NCBI GenBank assembly: GCA_017455565.1
Contig: JAFSZV010000001.1
Span: forward strand, 1-37,726
Origin: Clostridia bacterium
Lineage (GTDB): Bacteria > Bacillota > Clostridia > Oscillospirales > Butyricicoccaceae
DNA: 37,726 nt
Reading direction: 5' to 3'
Position numbers and translations under genes: made by a program. This document shows positions 24,423 to 31,620 of this stretch, in pieces; the stretch's first letter is position 1; the number at the start of each line of letters is the position of its first letter. The notes beneath the pieces were generated by a model. It made no database searches. It worked only from the letters and a program-made list of their open reading frames with translations, and was not told the origin of the DNA.

Positions 24423-25214
24423 ATGGAATGGAAAAAGATCCGGAAATGGCTGATCCTTCTGCTGCTGGCGGCCGACCTGATCCTGGCGGGAAACATTGTC
24501 CGGCAGCTCTGGCAGCAGAGGACCATCGCCCACGCCGCCGCCGAAAACGCTGTGGCCGTTGCCGCGGCCCGGGGGATCGACCTGAGGCTGGAGGACGTGC
24601 TGTCCATGCCGCAGAAAAGCGGCTCCTTTCGCATTGAACGCGACCCCGCGGCCGAACGGGCCGCGGCGGAAAAGCTGCTGGGTCAGACGGAAAGCACCGA
24701 GCCCGGCGGCGGCGTGGTGATCTATGGGAACGACACCGGCGAACTGAGCTTCCGCCGGGGCGGCGCCATTGAGATCCGCCTCCGCGGGACAGCGTATTTC
24801 GACGGCGAGAGCGTCCGCAGCTGCCTTGCCGAGGGCGGCATTCCCATGAAAGACGTCGCGGTGGAGGTGACGGGGAGCGGCATCACCCTGACCCAGACCT
24901 ATCAGAAGCGGCCCGTTTTCAACTGTCGGCTGGCGTGCGCCGCCGAAACCGGAGATCTTGCCGTACATGGACGGTGGCTGATGGGAGAAGTCCGAGAGGA
25001 GAGCGCCGTGGAAAAGCCCCGCGCCCAGCTTGTGCTGGCGCTGTGCGACCTGCTGGAGAGCCGGGGTCTCAAGCGCGTCCAGCGTCTTCGGGCGGGCTAT
25101 GTCCTCCAGAGCGAGGACGCACAATCCATGGTGCTGGTGCCTGTGTGGGAGGCACAGACCGAAGGCGGCTTCGTTTATCTCAACGGCCTGACGGGGAAAC
25201 AAATGGTCTTTTGA
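24423..25214 (+). CDS. walI: WalI (YycI-like) regulatory membrane protein
   Basis: The 263-aa protein begins MEWKKIRKWLILLLLAADLILAGN, a positively charged start and one membrane helix as in YycI. An extracellular region follows, ending in the conserved VPVWEAQTEGGFVYLNGLTGKQM block. WalI pairs with WalH to control WalK. The ATG at 24423 is seven bases after GGAGG. A TTG at 24417 overlapping the walH stop is too close to that site. The gene ends the four-gene coupled group. A 129-base gap with a promoter then precedes murA. Confidence 0.82.
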   Translation: MEWKKIRKWLILLLLAADLILAGNIVRQLWQQRTIAHAAAENAVAVAAARGIDLRLEDVLSMPQKSGSFRIERDPAAERAAAEKLLGQTESTEPGGGVVIYGNDTGELSFRRGGAIEIRLRGTAYFDGESVRSCLAEGGIPMKDVAVEVTGSGITLTQTYQKRPVFNCRLACAAETGDLAVHGRWLMGEVREESAVEKPRAQLVLALCDLLESRGLKRVQRLRAGYVLQSEDAQSMVLVPVWEAQTEGGFVYLNGLTGKQMVF

Positions 25215-25246
25215 CGGGAAAAACAGGAAAAATTTTCGGCAGGGGC

Positions 25247-25275
25247 TTTTTATTTCCCGCAGCATGTGGTATACT
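25247..25275 (+). promoter_or_regulatory. extended -10 promoter of murA
   Basis: TGGTATACT (25267-25275) is an extended -10 element. The region 17 bases upstream (25247-25252, TTTTTA) is a weak -35. The leader carries a hairpin at 25288-25308. Confidence 0.55.
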
Positions 25276-25287
25276 ATCATAAAAGCA

Positions 25288-25308
25288 ATATGGGAAATAG
25301 CCCCATAT
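25288..25308 (+). promoter_or_regulatory. hairpin in the murA leader
   Basis: ATATGGG (25288-25294) and CCCATAT (25302-25308) form a perfect 7-bp inverted repeat with a 7-base loop, 13 bases after the -10 box and 35 bases before murA. It could be an operator or an mRNA hairpin. No T run follows. Confidence 0.4.
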
Positions 25309-25343
25309 GCTCAGATCAACGAAAATAAAAGGGGGACTCCTCT

Positions 25344-26642
25344 TTGGATAAATTCGTCATTCACGGCGGGAAACCGCTCTTTGGTGAGGTGACGGTGAGC
25401 GGCGCGAAAAACGCGGCCGTCGCCATCATTCCCGCCGCTCTGCTGGTCGACGGCGTCTGCCGGGTGGAGAACATTCCCATGGTGCGGGACGTGGTCATCG
25501 AGATGGAAATTTTGAGGGAGCTGGGCATTGGCGTTCGCGTCATCAATCACGACACCATTGAGATCGACAGCCGCGGCCTGAACAAGTATTCCGCCGTCAG
25601 CGAACTCAACCGCAAGATGCGCGCTTCATATTATCTGATCGGCGCCTTTCTGGGCCGGTTTCACAAGGCCGAGGTAGCCATGCCCGGCGGTTGCAATTTC
25701 GGCGGGGTGCGCCCCATCGACCAGCACATGAAGGGCTTTGAGGCGCTGGGCGCCGCCATTGAGACACGCAACGGCATTGTGTTTGCCGACGCTTCGAAAG
25801 GCGGGCTTCACGGGGCCAGCGTCTATCTGGACGTGGTGAGCGTGGGCGCAACCATGAACATCATGCTGGCGGCCTGTCTGGCCGAGGGACAGACGGTGAT
25901 CGAAAACGCCGCCAAGGAGCCCCATATCGTCGATCTGGCCAACTTCCTCAACTCCATGGGCGCCGACATCATGGGCGCGGGCACCGACGTGATCAAGATC
26001 CGCGGCGTCGAGCGGCTGTACGGCGGCACCTATTCCATCATCCCCGATCAGATCGAGGCGGGAACCTTTATGGCGGCGGTGGCCGCCACTGGCGGCAGCG
26101 TGCTGGTCCGCAACGTCATCCCCAAGCACATGGACTGCATCACTGCTAAGATGGAGGAGATGGGAGCCGTGATCGAGGAGGAGGATGACAGCATCCGCGT
26201 CACCCGCAGCGGGCCGTTGCGCAAGCTGCAGGTCAAGACACTGCCCTATCCCGGATTCCCCACCGATATGCAGCCCCAGCTTGCCGCCGTGCTCTGTCTG
26301 GCGGAGGGAACCTCGGTGATCACCGAGGGCGTGTGGGAGAGCCGCTTCCGCTATTCCGACGAGCTGCGCCGGATGGGCGCGAAGATCCAGGTAGACGGCA
26401 AGGTGGCCGTGATCGAGGGCGTGGAAGTGCTTACTGGCGCGCCGGTGCGCGCCAGCGACCTGCGGGCGGGCGCCGCGCTGGTGATCGCCGGGCTTGCCGC
26501 CGAGGGCACCACCGAGATCGAAGAGATCGCCTATATCGAGCGGGGCTATGAGGATCTGGTGGAGAAGCTCCGCAAGCTGGGCGCCGACATCAGCCGTGTC
26601 AGCGAAGAGCCTGCCGCCGCTCCCATTCCCAAGGCAAACTGA
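25344..26642 (+). CDS. murA: UDP-N-acetylglucosamine 1-carboxyvinyltransferase
   Basis: MurA transfers enolpyruvate from PEP to UDP-GlcNAc, the first committed step of peptidoglycan synthesis and the fosfomycin target. The 432-aa protein has VSGAKNAAVAIIPA near the start and the active-site cysteine C117 in GGCNFGGVRPID, so it would be fosfomycin-sensitive by that residue. The two inside-out alpha/beta domains fill the length. The start is TTG at 25344, 8 bases after GGGGGA. It uses the product of the glmM/glmS route in this same window. Unusually it sits between walI and walJ, though with its own promoter upstream and a hairpin after it. It may be one of two murA copies, which cannot be judged here. 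Confidence 0.96.
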   Translation: MDKFVIHGGKPLFGEVTVSGAKNAAVAIIPAALLVDGVCRVENIPMVRDVVIEMEILRELGIGVRVINHDTIEIDSRGLNKYSAVSELNRKMRASYYLIGAFLGRFHKAEVAMPGGCNFGGVRPIDQHMKGFEALGAAIETRNGIVFADASKGGLHGASVYLDVVSVGATMNIMLAACLAEGQTVIENAAKEPHIVDLANFLNSMGADIMGAGTDVIKIRGVERLYGGTYSIIPDQIEAGTFMAAVAATGGSVLVRNVIPKHMDCITAKMEEMGAVIEEEDDSIRVTRSGPLRKLQVKTLPYPGFPTDMQPQLAAVLCLAEGTSVITEGVWESRFRYSDELRRMGAKIQVDGKVAVIEGVEVLTGAPVRASDLRAGAALVIAGLAAEGTTEIEEIAYIERGYEDLVEKLRKLGADISRVSEEPAAAPIPKAN

Positions 26643-26652
26643 AAACGATACG

Positions 26653-26701
26653 GCAAGCACATTGCGGAGCGCACAGCGCGCCGGAGTGTGCTTTGCTTTT
26701 T
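26653..26701 (+). terminator. hairpin with T run between murA and walJ
   Basis: GCAAGCACA (26653-26662 region) pairs with TGTGCTTTGC (26687-26696) with one bulged base. An inner GCGC/GCGC hairpin and TTTTT follow (26697-26701). It ends 10 bases before the walJ start, overlapping its ribosome-binding site, so termination is likely partial or linked to translation. Confidence 0.5.
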
Positions 26702-26711
26702 GGAGAGCAGT

Positions 26712-27485
26712 ATGACATATTTTTGTACGCTGGCCAGCGGCAGCTCGGGCAACAGCGCCTTTTATTGCTGCGGCCGGCAGCGGATCCTGATCGACGCGGG
26801 GAAAAACGACCGGTATCTTTCGACACAGCTTCGCCGGCTGGGGATGGGCGTGGGCGACCTGACCCACGTGCTCGTCACTCACAGCCACAGCGACCACGTT
26901 TCGGCTCTGCCCGTTCTGATGAAGCACAGCCGCGCCGTTCTGGTCTGTTCTTATGATACTTACGCCGCCATCGCAGCCAAGCTCCCGCCTGATCCGCCGC
27001 GGATCCTGTTTGCGCCGGGGGAGACGCTGCTTCTGGGCGATTGCCTTGTCCGCACCTTTTCCACCCTGCACGACGCGCCGGGGAGCTGCGGCTATGTGCT
27101 GGGCGAAGGGCGGGAAAGCGTGGCCTTCTGTACCGACACCGGCACCGTGACGGGCGAGATTTTCGCGGCCCTTCAGGGCAGCCGCGTCGTGGTGCTGGAG
27201 TTCAATCACGACGAGGCGATGCTGAAAAGAGGGCCATATCCCTATCCGCTCAAGCTGCGGATCCTTTCGGACTGGGGGCATCTGTCCAACGCCTTTGCTG
27301 CACAGGTGGCGGCGGGGCTTTGCCGGGAGGGGACCGAGACTTTGATCTTGGCGCATCTGAGCGCCGAAAACAACTGCCCCGGATTGGCAATGGAGGCAGC
27401 CTCCGTCGCGCTGGAAAAGGCGGAGCTGCGGGCGGAACTGGTGCTGGCACCGCGGGACGGGATGTGCGATCCCGTGTTTTTCTGA
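26712..27485 (+). CDS. walJ: WalJ/YycJ-like metallo-beta-lactamase fold protein
   Basis: The 257-aa protein begins with TLASGSSGN, the hallmark of YycJ proteins, and has the metal motif HSHSDH (57-62). Further ligand candidates are in FCTDTG and LAHLS. WalJ is the conserved last member of the wal locus, thought to act as an exonuclease or in coordinating division and replication. Function is not settled. The start at 26712 follows GGAGAG. An in-frame extension to 26688 adds eight residues inside the hairpin. It is 13 bases before rlmH. Confidence 0.92.
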   Translation: MTYFCTLASGSSGNSAFYCCGRQRILIDAGKNDRYLSTQLRRLGMGVGDLTHVLVTHSHSDHVSALPVLMKHSRAVLVCSYDTYAAIAAKLPPDPPRILFAPGETLLLGDCLVRTFSTLHDAPGSCGYVLGEGRESVAFCTDTGTVTGEIFAALQGSRVVVLEFNHDEAMLKRGPYPYPLKLRILSDWGHLSNAFAAQVAAGLCREGTETLILAHLSAENNCPGLAMEAASVALEKAELRAELVLAPRDGMCDPVFF

Positions 27486-27498
27486 AGGAGGGGAACGC

Positions 27499-27957
27499 GT
27501 GCTTCAGATGCGTTTGATCTGCGTGGGAAAACTGAAGGAGCGGTTTTATCAGGATGCCTGCAGGGAATATCAAAAGCGCCTGGGCGCCTTTTGCAGGCTG
27601 GAGATCTTGCAGCTTGACGAAGAGTCCGACCGCCCCGGCGCGCTGGAAAAGGAGGCGGAAAGGATCCGGGCCGCCCTGCTGCCGGGGAGCTTTGTCATTG
27701 CCATGTGCGTCGAGGGGAAGGGGATGTCCAGCGAGGCGCTGGCCGAAAAGCTGGGGCAGCTTCAGACCGGCGGCGTGTCGAGGGTCTGCGTCCTCATCGG
27801 CTCGTCCCGGGGACTGGACGAGGGGCTCAAGCGGGAGGCCGCGCTGCGGCTGTCCATGTCGCCCATGACCTTTCCTCATCATCTGGCAAGAGTGATGACG
27901 CTGGAACAGCTCTATCGCGCCCTCTCCATCCTTTCGGGCGGGAAATATCACAAATAG
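27499..27957 (+). CDS. rlmH: 23S rRNA pseudouridine-1915 N3-methyltransferase RlmH
   Basis: RlmH methylates the pseudouridine at position 1915 of 23S rRNA in the mature ribosome. The 152-aa protein has the normal family length. It carries the SPOUT-fold SAM-binding knot: IGSSRGLDEGL for the glycine-rich loop, then SPMTFPHHLARVMTLEQLYRA and the C-terminal YHK. Start is GTG with AGGAGGGG upstream. An ATG three codons later is too far away. Bacillus and Staphylococcus also have this gene near the wal locus, which supports both assignments. It is followed by a perfect terminator. Confidence 0.95.
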   Translation: MLQMRLICVGKLKERFYQDACREYQKRLGAFCRLEILQLDEESDRPGALEKEAERIRAALLPGSFVIAMCVEGKGMSSEALAEKLGQLQTGGVSRVCVLIGSSRGLDEGLKREAALRLSMSPMTFPHHLARVMTLEQLYRALSILSGGKYHK

Positions 27958-27983
27958 GCTTCGGAGCATACAAACAGACTGCA

Positions 27984-28020
27984 AGCGGCCTGCGCCGGTA
28001 TTTGGCGCAGGCCGCTTTTC
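27984..28020 (+). terminator. rho-independent terminator after rlmH
   Basis: A perfect 14-bp stem (AAGCGGCCTGCGCC, 27984-27997, and its complement 28005-28018) with a 7-base loop and T residues after. It separates the wal/rlmH unit from the butyrate genes. From 28021 to 28136 I see nothing else. Confidence 0.88.
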
Positions 28021-28136
28021 TGTTGCGGCGGAAAGGACACCTGTGACGAGAAACGAAGGATTCCGGCAAGATTTCAGCAAAACCCACAGAAACATGGGGA
28101 TTTGTAGGAGAAAGCATAAAATATGGTAATTTCATG

Positions 28137-28165
28137 TTGCCATAAATAGAAAATTTTGTTATAAT
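28137..28165 (+). promoter_or_regulatory. strong promoter of thl
   Basis: TTGCCA (28137-28142) and TATAAT (28160-28165) are 17 bases apart in an AT-rich stretch. The leader of about 67 bases contains a small hairpin, GTGGG (28178-28182) with CCCAC (28187-28191). No full Rex-type site is seen. Confidence 0.88.
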
Positions 28166-28238
28166 GGTAGAAATTCGGTGGGAAGACCCACAGTCGGCGA
28201 AACGATCGAATCATAATTCAGAAAAGGAGTGTATTCCC

Positions 28239-29423
28239 ATGAAAGAAGTTTATCTGGTAAGCATGGCCCGCACCGCCGTCGGCAGTTTTGGCGGCGCATT
28301 GAGAAGCACCCCCGCCGTCGAGCTCGGCACGATCGTCATCAAGGAAGCGCTGAAGCGCGGCAACGTGGACGCCGCCGATGTCTGCGAGGTCTTTTTCGGC
28401 AACGTGCTGCAGGCCGGTCTGGGACAGAACCCCGCTCGTCAGGCAGCTTTGAAGGCAGGCATTCCCATCGAGACCCCCTGCACCACGTTGAACAAGGTCT
28501 GCGGCTCCGGACTGCACGCCGTTTCTTTGGCTTACCGCACCATTCTGGCCGGCGAGGCCGAATGCGTCGTGGCCGGCGGAATGGAAAGCATGAGCATGGC
28601 GCCCTACGCCGTCAACACCACCCGTTGGGGCGCCCGCATGAACAACACCACCATGACCGACGTAATGGTCAACGACGGCCTGTGGGATGTCTTCAACGAC
28701 TATCACATGGGCATCACCGCCGAGAACGTGGCCGAGAAATACGGCATCACCCGCGAAATGCAGGACGGGCTGGCCGCCCGCAGCCAGCAGCGCGCCGTGG
28801 CCGCCCGCGACAGCGGCCGGTTCAGCGATGAGATCGTGGACGTGATCATTCCCCAGCGCAAGGGCGATCCCATCGTCTTCAACAAGGACGAGCATCCCCG
28901 CGCCGGCACCACTGTTGAGGGGCTGGCCAAGCTGAAGCCCGCCTTCAAGCGAGACGGCGGCACGGTCACCGCCGGCAACGCCTCCGGCATTAACGATGGC
29001 GCCGCCGCCGCCGTGGTGGCCTCCGGCGAGTTCGTCAAGGCCAATGGCCTTAAGCCCATGGCAAGGATCGTTTCCACCGGTTCCGTGGGCGTCGATCCCG
29101 CCTATATGGGCACTGGACCCATCCCCTCTGTCCGTCAGGCGCTGAAGAAGGCCAGGCTTGAGACGAAGGACATCGACCTGTTCGAGCTGAACGAAGCCTT
29201 TGCCGCGCAGGCCGCCGCCGTCAACAAGGAGTTGGGCCTCACTCCCGACAACGTCAACGTCAACGGCGGCGCTATCGCGCTAGGCCATCCCATTGGCGCT
29301 TCCGGCGCCCGCATCCTGGTTACCCTTTGCTATGAGATGCAGAAGCGCGGCAGCAAATACGGTGTCGCCTCGCTGTGCATCGGTGGCGGCATGGGAGAAG
29401 CCGTGGTCGTAGAACGCGTCTGA
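28239..29423 (+). CDS. thl: acetyl-CoA acetyltransferase (thiolase)
   Basis: Thl condenses two acetyl-CoA to acetoacetyl-CoA, the first step to butyryl-CoA. The 394-aa thiolase has the nucleophile C88 in KVCGSGLHA, the GHP histidine H350 in [14 protein letters not shown], and the second catalytic C380 in CIGGGMG. The motif AGGMESMS is also present. The start at 28239 follows AAAAGGAG. A longer frame to 28164 overlaps the promoter and is rejected. It is the first of the butyrate genes and has its own promoter. The gene after it (crt) also has one, so thl may be expressed separately. Confidence 0.96.
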   Translation: MKEVYLVSMARTAVGSFGGALRSTPAVELGTIVIKEALKRGNVDAADVCEVFFGNVLQAGLGQNPARQAALKAGIPIETPCTTLNKVCGSGLHAVSLAYRTILAGEAECVVAGGMESMSMAPYAVNTTRWGARMNNTTMTDVMVNDGLWDVFNDYHMGITAENVAEKYGITREMQDGLAARSQQRAVAARDSGRFSDEIVDVIIPQRKGDPIVFNKDEHPRAGTTVEGLAKLKPAFKRDGGTVTAGNASGINDGAAAAVVASGEFVKANGLKPMARIVSTGSVGVDPAYMGTGPIPSVRQALKKARLETKDIDLFELNEAFAAQAAAVNKELGLTPDNVNVNGGAIALGHPIGASGARILVTLCYEMQKRGSKYGVASLCIGGGMGEAVVVERV

Positions 29424-29514
29424 GGCCGGAGATCGCTGAAAAGCAGGATTTAAAACAAACCGTGGAATTTTTCGGGATTTTTCACAAAAATAAACGGAAA
29501 ACATCGTTTCGTCT

Positions 29515-29543
29515 TTGACAAACTTGACACAAACCATTATAAT
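29515..29543 (+). promoter_or_regulatory. near-consensus promoter of the crt-hbd-bcd-etfBA genes
   Basis: TTGACA (29515-29520), a 17-base spacer and TATAAT (29538-29543) match the sigma-A consensus completely. The 24-bp palindrome begins 16 bases after the -10 box. Confidence 0.92.
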
Positions 29544-29558
29544 GAATCTATGGATGAT

Positions 29559-29582
29559 CGGGCGTGAGATATCTCACGCCCG
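29559..29582. promoter_or_regulatory. perfect 24-bp palindrome in the crt leader, probable operator
   Basis: CGGGCGTGAGAT (29559-29570) is followed at once by its exact complement (29571-29582). With no loop it suits a dimeric DNA-binding protein better than an RNA hairpin, though as RNA it would fold with a few bases open at the tip. It sits about ten bases into the expected transcript, an ideal repressor position, and ends 31 bases before crt. It does not match the Rex consensus. Confidence 0.6.
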
Positions 29583-29612
29583 GTCAGCCGAATAGAACAG
29601 GAGGTCTTTGCT

Positions 29613-30389
29613 ATGGAGTTCGTGCAATTCTCCGTGGAAGGCAATGTGGGGATCCTTACCGTGGCGCGCCCCGCTGCGCTCAACGCGCTGAACGACCAGG
29701 TCATCCGCGAACTGGGCGAGGCGCTGGATCTGGCGGATCCGGATGTGGTGCGATGCCTGATCGTGCGCGGCGTGGGGGAAAAGGCCTTCGTAGCCGGAGC
29801 TGATATCGGGCAGATGAGTGGCCTGAGCAAGACGGAGGGCCGGGCCTTCGGCAAGCTGGGCAACGACGTGTTCCGCAAGCTGGAGACGCTGCCCGTTCCC
29901 ACCATCGCCGCCGTGTGCGGCTTTGCGCTGGGCGGCGGCTGCGAGCTGGCCATGAGCTGCGATATCCGTCTTGCCTCTGAAACGGCGGTCTTCGGACAGC
30001 CCGAGGTGAGTCTGGGCATCACGCCGGGCTTCGGCGGAACTCAGCGCATGGCCCGTCTGATCGGCGTGGGCCGCGCCAAGGAACTGCTCTATACCGCCCG
30101 CAAGGTCAAGGCGCCCGAGGCGCTGGCCATCGGCCTGGTGCAGGGCATTTATCCCGTGGAGACCCTGATGGACGAGGCCATGAAGCTGGCAAGCCGCATT
30201 GCGGCCAACGCGCCCATCGCCGTCCGCGCCGTCAAAAAAGCGGTGAACGAGGGCTTGCAGGTGGATATGGACAGAGCCATTGTCATCGAAGAAGAACTGT
30301 TCGGTTCCTGCTTCGAGACTGTCGACCAGAAGAACGCCATGGGCGCGTTTCTGGAAAAGCGCAAAGCCGACCCGTTTATCAACCGCTGA
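29613..30389 (+). CDS. crt: 3-hydroxybutyryl-CoA dehydratase (crotonase)
   Basis: Crt removes water from 3-hydroxybutyryl-CoA to give crotonyl-CoA. The 258-aa enoyl-CoA hydratase has the oxyanion-hole region AFVAGADIGQM and the two catalytic glutamates E111 (GGGCELAM) and E131 (QPEVSLG). Both residues mark a true hydratase rather than an isomerase. Length is typical. The ATG follows ACAGGAGG. Its position between thl and hbd, with bcd and etfBA following, defines the pathway. Downstream the operon is interrupted by the repeat element at 30403-30696. Confidence 0.96.
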   Translation: MEFVQFSVEGNVGILTVARPAALNALNDQVIRELGEALDLADPDVVRCLIVRGVGEKAFVAGADIGQMSGLSKTEGRAFGKLGNDVFRKLETLPVPTIAAVCGFALGGGCELAMSCDIRLASETAVFGQPEVSLGITPGFGGTQRMARLIGVGRAKELLYTARKVKAPEALAIGLVQGIYPVETLMDEAMKLASRIAANAPIAVRAVKKAVNEGLQVDMDRAIVIEEELFGSCFETVDQKNAMGAFLEKRKADPFINR

Positions 30390-30394
30390 ATACA

Positions 30395-30402
30395 AGGCAA
30401 AC
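30395..30402 (+). repeat. 8-bp direct repeat, left copy (target-site duplication?)
   Basis: AGGCAAAC here is repeated exactly at 30697-30704, just outside the two ends of the inverted-repeat element. This is the pattern left by transposition. Confidence 0.5.
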
Positions 30403-30696
30403 GCTTTGTTAAAGATAAAAGGTGACAGCACTCCCGCTGCGTAATTTGGGAGGCGGGCACGGTGCATACGATCTAGTCCGGGAACGTGAATTATGACCCT
30501 GCTGCGGTCATGAGCCGGAAATGCGGCATGCGCCTGAGCTTGGGCAGGGAGGGGATCAGGCAATGGGCTACGCTGATTTCCCTTGCAAGGATCGTGCGCA
30601 GAGAAGCGTGACGGCTTTTGACCACCTGTCGGATGCGCCGGCCTGCAATCATGCGGCACGCGGTTTTCCGCGTCGCCTTTTATCTTTGACAGAGAC
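30403..30696 (+). mobile_element. MITE-like element or structured RNA between crt and hbd
   Basis: About 294 non-coding bases have complementary ends. 30404-30426 pairs with 30672-30694 over 23 continuous bp on the plus-strand RNA (three are G-T pairs), with the exact core AAAGATAAAAGG and its complement. An 8-bp direct repeat flanks the element. Inside are several helices: 30464-30473 with 30590-30599 (one mismatch), the hairpin 30493-30511, the TCCGG/CCGGA closing pair around it, and a long hairpin near 30550-30587. A GGCACGCGG/CCGCGTCGCC hairpin with TTTT (30655-30681) could act as a terminator and competes with the closing stem. No protein is encoded. No other copy is in the window. It matches no riboswitch I know. 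Confidence 0.6.
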
Positions 30697-30704
30697 AGGC
30701 AAAC
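30697..30704 (+). repeat. 8-bp direct repeat, right copy
   Basis: AGGCAAAC matches the copy at 30395-30402. Taking out the element and one copy leaves crt and hbd 52 bases apart. Confidence 0.5.
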
Positions 30705-30743
30705 AATCGTTTCCCAAAATTATAAAAGAGGAGGAACCTGAAC

Positions 30744-31580
30744 ATGAAGGTAGCAATTTTCGGAGCGGGAACCATGGGAAGCGGCATCGCGCAGGTCTTC
30801 GCCGCAAGCGGCCACACCGTGCTGATGTATGCCAGCAGCGTCGCTTCCGCTCAAAAGCACAAGGATCGGCTGGCGGCCTCGCTGGAAAAGCGCGTTCAGA
30901 GGGGCAAAATGACCGCCGAGGCCAAGGAAGATCTGCTGAGCCGCGTACTGGTGGAGGAAAAGTCCGCCGCTGCCGACGCCGATCTGGTGATCGAATGCGT
31001 CAGGGAGGACATGGCCACCAAGCGCGAGCTGCTCTGCGAGTTGGACGCCATATGCAAGCCCGGGACCATCTTCGCGTCCAATACCTCTTCTCTTTCTATT
31101 ACCGAGATGGGCAACGGCCTGACCCATCCCGTCATCGGCATGCACTTTTTCAATCCCGTTCCCAGCATGAAGCTGGTGGAGGTCATCCGCGGCGCCAACA
31201 CCACGCAGGAGACCTTTGATTTCATTTACAACCTCTCCCGCGAGATCGGCAAGGATCCCGTGGAAGTGTCCGAAGCTCCCGGCTTTGTAGTCAATAAGAT
31301 CCTGATCCCCATGATCAACGAAGCCATCGGCCTGGTGGAGACCGGCGTCGCCTCTGTCGAGGACATCGACAAGGCCATGCAATTGGGAGCCAACCACCCG
31401 ATGGGCCCGCTGGCGCTGGGCGATTTCATCGGCCTGGACGTGTGCCTGGCCATTATGGAGACCCTGCACCGCGAGACCGGCGACGACAAGTACCGTCCCG
31501 CGCTGCTGCTTCGCAAGATGGCGCGCGGCGGCCTGCTGGGCCGGAAGACCGGCAAGGGCTTTTACGACTATACAAAATAA
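30744..31580 (+). CDS. hbd: 3-hydroxybutyryl-CoA dehydrogenase
   Basis: Hbd reduces acetoacetyl-CoA to 3-hydroxybutyryl-CoA with NAD(P)H. The 278-aa protein has the nucleotide-binding motif GAGTMGSG (7-14), the catalytic histidine near 134 in [17 protein letters not shown], and [10 protein letters not shown] before the C-terminal helical domain. Length equals that of clostridial Hbd enzymes. A strong GAGGAGG precedes the ATG. It comes after crt in pathway-operon order, but 354 bases away because of the intervening element. No convincing promoter lies between the element and this gene, so it probably depends on the crt promoter. Confidence 0.96.
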   Translation: MKVAIFGAGTMGSGIAQVFAASGHTVLMYASSVASAQKHKDRLAASLEKRVQRGKMTAEAKEDLLSRVLVEEKSAAADADLVIECVREDMATKRELLCELDAICKPGTIFASNTSSLSITEMGNGLTHPVIGMHFFNPVPSMKLVEVIRGANTTQETFDFIYNLSREIGKDPVEVSEAPGFVVNKILIPMINEAIGLVETGVASVEDIDKAMQLGANHPMGPLALGDFIGLDVCLAIMETLHRETGDDKYRPALLLRKMARGGLLGRKTGKGFYDYTK

Positions 31581-31593
31581 AGTTGATGAAGGA

Positions 31594-31609
31594 TTGCGCG
31601 CAAGCGCAA
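31594..31609 (+). promoter_or_regulatory. GNRA-tetraloop hairpin abutting the bcd ribosome-binding site
   Basis: TTGCGC and GCGCAA pair around the loop GCAA. The last paired base is next to the AGGAGG site for bcd. It may tune translation or mark an mRNA processing point. This is inferred from position only. Confidence 0.4.
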
Positions 31610-31620
31610 GGAGGGTAATT

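Noticed and set aside
30406..30422. Rex-binding site before hbd
   Set aside because: Only one half (TTGTTAA) fits. The other half does not match, and the sequence belongs to the end of the inverted-repeat element.
30404..30694. Cobalamin or other known riboswitch, 6S RNA, RNase P RNA or SRP RNA
   Set aside because: I compared the conserved blocks I know for these RNAs with this region and found none in order. The identity as an RNA class stays open.
30686..30726. Promoter for hbd made of TTGACA at 30686 and TATAAA at 30721
   Set aside because: The spacing of 29 bases is far too long, and no other -35 fits the TATAAA.
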